A DNA stretch of 36,693 nucleotides, taken from the NCBI RefSeq assembly GCF_958445495.1, contig NZ_CAUCSQ010000041.1:1-36693 (forward strand), in the 5' to 3' direction. The notes beneath the pieces are model-generated. The model was not told the origin of the DNA. It saw nothing but the letters and a program-made list of their open reading frames with translations, and did not search any database. The stretch's first letter is position 1, and each line of letters opens with the position of its first letter. Made by a program: the position numbers and the translations under genes. Shown piece after piece: positions 33,490 to 36,693 of the stretch. This stretch comes from an uncultured Bacteroides sp. Lineage in GTDB: Bacteria; Bacteroidota; Bacteroidia; Bacteroidales; Bacteroidaceae.

Positions 33490-36400
33490 ATGAATTCATT
33501 TACACACATTGGATTGCAATCTCGGTTCCTGTTGGTGCTGATGATTGGATTTTTTTTGCCGACGTTGTCTGTATGGGGACAGAGTACAACAATTACAGGT
33601 AAAGTGGTCGATCCGAAAGGAGAACCTCTTGTAGGTGTTTCGGTTTTAGAACAGGGTACGACAAATGGTACGGTTACTGACATAAATGGTCGGTACAGTA
33701 TTGCAATTCAAAAAGAATCTTCTTCTCTTCGATTTAGTTATATGGGGTTTGATAATCAAGAGATAATTCCGGGTAAACGTCGAGTGATTGATGTTGTATT
33801 GAAGGAAAACTCGGTCGTGATTGATGATGTCGTTGTAATTGCTTATGGGACGAAAAAACGACGTGATATGATTGGGTCTGTCTCTAAAATTAAAAGCAGT
33901 GAGATTTCATTAATGCAAGGTGGACGTTTTGAGAATTCTTTGCAGGGATTAGCTTCTGGTGTACAAGTTGTGAATGACGGTATGCCGGGGAGTACTCCGC
34001 AAATTAAGATTCGTGGTATTGGTTCTATTGCATCGGGAAGTGATCCGCTTTGGGTTGTTGACGGTATTGTGGGGGGAGGCTCTACGATGGTGAATTCAAA
34101 TGATATTGAGTCTATAGAAGTGTTGAAGGATGCTGCTGCAACTGCAATTTATGGTTCTCGTGGTGCAAATGGTGTGATTATTGTTACGACGAAGAAAGGA
34201 AAAAAAGGTGGACTTAAATTTGATGTTCATTATGAAGGTGGTATTACTCCTATCACTAATTCGGATTTAGGACTGGCTGATACGAAGACGTACTTTAACA
34301 TAATGGATGAAGCTCGTGCTAATGTAGGGCTTAATCCGCTTGATCCGCAGAAAGATATAATTGAACCGTATTATTCTAATTGGACTTCTCCGATAACCCG
34401 CGAAGAGGCAATGAATACGAATATGGATTGGGTTGACTTGGTAACCCGTATGGGACATTTTCATGATGTGAATGTATCTTTAAATCAAGGAGGAGACAAC
34501 TCAACGACTTATGCATCTGTTAATTACCGCTCGGATGAATCTAGCTTGAAAGGGCTTAGTATGAATTCGGTTAGCGCACGTTTAAATAATGAATTTAAAA
34601 AAGGAATTGTAACTTTGGGAACACAATCATTTTTAAAGTATGATCGTAAAAAGTCAACTAATAAATGGGCAGTGGTTGCAGATAAATTTCCGTGGCGCAA
34701 AGTATATGATTCGGAAGACCCTACAGGTTATTGGAATCCGCAAATGGCAGATGGACATCCGACGGCGACTCTTGATAATGATTATCAATTGAGTACGGGT
34801 GAAGATTTTAGTTTTCGTACGACTCTTTATTTGGATATTAATTTGAAATGGATAAAAGGACTTTCTGTTCGTGCAGACGCAAGTTATGGATATGGATTGG
34901 CACAAAGTGATTACTGGTTGTCTGGTTTGATTAATAATACAGGTAACGTGGATGGCAATCAGGGTAATAAAAGTAAGAAAACTACTAAATCACAACAATA
35001 TCATGCTTTTGCCAAATACAATCGTGAATGGGCAAATCATGGTTTAGATATTGTGACGGGTATTGAAGCAAACAGAAGTTATACGGATAATGCTGTTGTG
35101 GCAGGTAAGAATTTGAGTGGTGAATTCCAAGAGCCTAAAATTATTGGTACTATGTTAGGAAATAATAGTGCTTATATAGGAAGTGAAAGTTATACATTTA
35201 GTTTTTTTAATCGTATCGATTATAAATTTAAGCAGCGTTATTTGGTTGGGGCCTCATTCGTACGTGAAGGTTCTTCTAAATTTGTGAAAGAAAATCGTTT
35301 TGGAAATTTCTATTCTGTTTCTGGAGGTTGGATTATCTCTGATGAGGCTTTTATGCGTAATGCCAATTTCATCTCATTATTGAAGTTACGTGGCAGTTAT
35401 GGTGAGACTGGTAATCAGAATATACCTTCTGAAGTAACTAAAAACTCTTATAGTATAAAGAGCAAGCAGTATTATAATAATATGCAAAATATGTTCTTGT
35501 GGAATATTGCTAATAAAGCTGCAAAATGGGAAAAGAATAAAAGTATTGATTTGGGAATTGATTATGCATTGTTCAATAATAAGATTAATGGTTCCATTGC
35601 ATATTATCGTCGTACAACGAGTGATATGTTGATGCGTGTACAGTTGCCGGCTTCTGCAGGTATTACCAATAGTGGAGGTAATGCCGATAATAATTCTATG
35701 TGGGCAAATGTCGGTTCTATGTATAATCAAGGATTTGAGTTTGATATAAATGTCACTTTAGCCAAGAAAGATTTTGAATGGAGTATGAATTATAATTTGA
35801 CGACAAATATGAATAAAGTGACAGCTCTTGATGCTAGTGTTGATGCTAAGGGAACTGGCATTATTAACACACGTCCAGGGGCAATAACGAAGAAAAACCT
35901 TGCTCTCGGTACTTACTTTATGGCTGAATGGGCTGGCGTTGACCCGGATAAAGGTATCGGTATGATATATGAAATAGACCTTGATCGTTATAATAAGACT
36001 GGTGAAACAGTAAAAACAGGAAAACTGATTCCTGCAACTCAATCTAATGTAAATAAACATCGTATTATTCAGGAAGGTAAAACCGCTCTTCCTAAAGTAT
36101 ATATGGGGTGGACAAACAACTTTAGATATAAAGCGTTTGATTTATCGTTTATGTTCTATCTTTCTTTGGGTAGTTATACGTTTAATTATCACCGATATAC
36201 GAAATCATTTGTTGGAGATGGACGTAACAATGTAACAGCTGAGCTTTATGAAAAATCATGGAAGAAACCGGGAGATATTGCAGAATATCCACAATTGCGT
36301 TGGCAGGATAAATATAATTATGATGATGATGGAAATGAGAAACAAAATGTAACTTATATAAAACATGATGCCGGTCATACTAAATATTTGGAGAAAAGTG

Positions 36401-36648
36401 CTTATTTACGTTTGCGTAATTTAACTTTGGGATATACACTTCCACAAAGAATTTGCTCGAAAGTAAATATTGATGCATTGAGAATTTATGTTTCTGCTGT
36501 TAATCTTTTTACCATAACTTCGTTTAATGGATATGATCCTGAAGTGAGAGTAAAAGATCAGACTGGCGCTAATGCACAAGGGGCTATATTTACAGGTAGT
36601 GAGATGCCTCAGACTCGTATATTTTCCGCAGGTATTAACTTTAGGTGA
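33490..36648 (+). CDS. SusC-like TonB-dependent outer-membrane receptor
   Basis: A 1052-residue complete receptor that would import oligosaccharides across the outer membrane with a SusD-type lipoprotein lid. The signal peptide ends about at SVWGQ (residue 31). An N-terminal carboxypeptidase-regulatory-like domain (TTITGKVVDPKGEPLVGVSV...GTVTDINGRYSI) precedes the SusC-specific DDVVVIAYGT, the plug (IRGIGSIASGSDPLWVVDGI, AAATAIYGSRGANGVIIVTT), and a 22-strand-type barrel ending in RIFSAGINFR. It is divergent from the four-gene enzyme operon. Only 45 bases follow, so a SusD gene would begin outside the window. The ligand is unknown but presumably the fucosylated glycan attacked by the divergent enzymes. 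Confidence 0.96.
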   Translation: MNSFTHIGLQSRFLLVLMIGFFLPTLSVWGQSTTITGKVVDPKGEPLVGVSVLEQGTTNGTVTDINGRYSIAIQKESSSLRFSYMGFDNQEIIPGKRRVIDVVLKENSVVIDDVVVIAYGTKKRRDMIGSVSKIKSSEISLMQGGRFENSLQGLASGVQVVNDGMPGSTPQIKIRGIGSIASGSDPLWVVDGIVGGGSTMVNSNDIESIEVLKDAAATAIYGSRGANGVIIVTTKKGKKGGLKFDVHYEGGITPITNSDLGLADTKTYFNIMDEARANVGLNPLDPQKDIIEPYYSNWTSPITREEAMNTNMDWVDLVTRMGHFHDVNVSLNQGGDNSTTYASVNYRSDESSLKGLSMNSVSARLNNEFKKGIVTLGTQSFLKYDRKKSTNKWAVVADKFPWRKVYDSEDPTGYWNPQMADGHPTATLDNDYQLSTGEDFSFRTTLYLDINLKWIKGLSVRADASYGYGLAQSDYWLSGLINNTGNVDGNQGNKSKKTTKSQQYHAFAKYNREWANHGLDIVTGIEANRSYTDNAVVAGKNLSGEFQEPKIIGTMLGNNSAYIGSESYTFSFFNRIDYKFKQRYLVGASFVREGSSKFVKENRFGNFYSVSGGWIISDEAFMRNANFISLLKLRGSYGETGNQNIPSEVTKNSYSIKSKQYYNNMQNMFLWNIANKAAKWEKNKSIDLGIDYALFNNKINGSIAYYRRTTSDMLMRVQLPASAGITNSGGNADNNSMWANVGSMYNQGFEFDINVTLAKKDFEWSMNYNLTTNMNKVTALDASVDAKGTGIINTRPGAITKKNLALGTYFMAEWAGVDPDKGIGMIYEIDLDRYNKTGETVKTGKLIPATQSNVNKHRIIQEGKTALPKVYMGWTNNFRYKAFDLSFMFYLSLGSYTFNYHRYTKSFVGDGRNNVTAELYEKSWKKPGDIAEYPQLRWQDKYNYDDDGNEKQNVTYIKHDAGHTKYLEKSAYLRLRNLTLGYTLPQRICSKVNIDALRIYVSAVNLFTITSFNGYDPEVRVKDQTGANAQGAIFTGSEMPQTRIFSAGINFR

Positions 36649-36693
36649 GTTCTATCAATTCAATTTATCCTCTTGTATCAGACAGCAGAACTC

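Overview
The window looks like the chromosome of a gut Bacteroides (Bacteroidales). It has a SusC-type TonB-dependent receptor with secreted glycan enzymes, the pnuT/tnr3 thiamine pair under a TPP riboswitch, a phosphoglycerate-mutase-like gene sitting where a homoserine kinase is expected, and many upstream boxes of the form TAnnTTTG, the -7 element of Bacteroidetes primary-sigma promoters. No rRNA, tRNA, CRISPR, phage or transposase gene was seen.

Layout. 1-4.4 kb (minus strand): FAD oxidoreductase, one or two tiny overlapping ORFs, radA and ansA. 4.6-10 kb (plus): a threonine operon with a Thr/Met-rich leader peptide, thrA (aspartokinase-homoserine dehydrogenase), an ApgM-family gene and thrC. 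Its 3' untranslated region carries four exact-period 22-nt stem-loop repeats before a terminator. 10.0-12.8 kb (plus): a promoter, a strongly folded RNA element of about 170 nt, an OmpA-like protein and a lipoprotein. 12.9-14.3 kb (minus): TPP riboswitch, pnuT, thiamine pyrophosphokinase. 14.4-15.3 kb: MscS channel. 15.5-17.7 kb: a small unknown protein, metY, and a divergent Lrp/AsnC regulator. 17.9-19.3 kb: MATE transporter. 19.3-26.9 kb: a LytS/LytTR-type two-component pair divergent from a complete RND efflux operon, with a 21-nt-period direct repeat at the RND promoter. 27.1-36.7 kb: a visibly AT-richer polysaccharide utilization locus (PUL) with four secreted proteins on the minus strand (beta-helix protein, GH67-like protein, SGNH-like hydrolase, GH29 fucosidase) divergent from a SusC-like receptor. 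The expected SusD partner would lie beyond the right edge.

How the genes fit together. The threonine block covers aspartate to threonine except asd, with the ApgM-like protein probably replacing ThrB. MetY uses O-acetylhomoserine, so it draws on the same homoserine pool, and the leader peptide is rich in both Thr and Met codons. The PUL enzymes look suited to a fucosylated, probably acetylated glycan. The strongest leads for something undescribed are the 22-nt hairpin array, the folded RNA before the OmpA gene, the thr leader, the direct repeat at the RND promoter, and the GH67-like/beta-helix enzyme pair. All calls come from reading the sequence; no database search or folding program was run.
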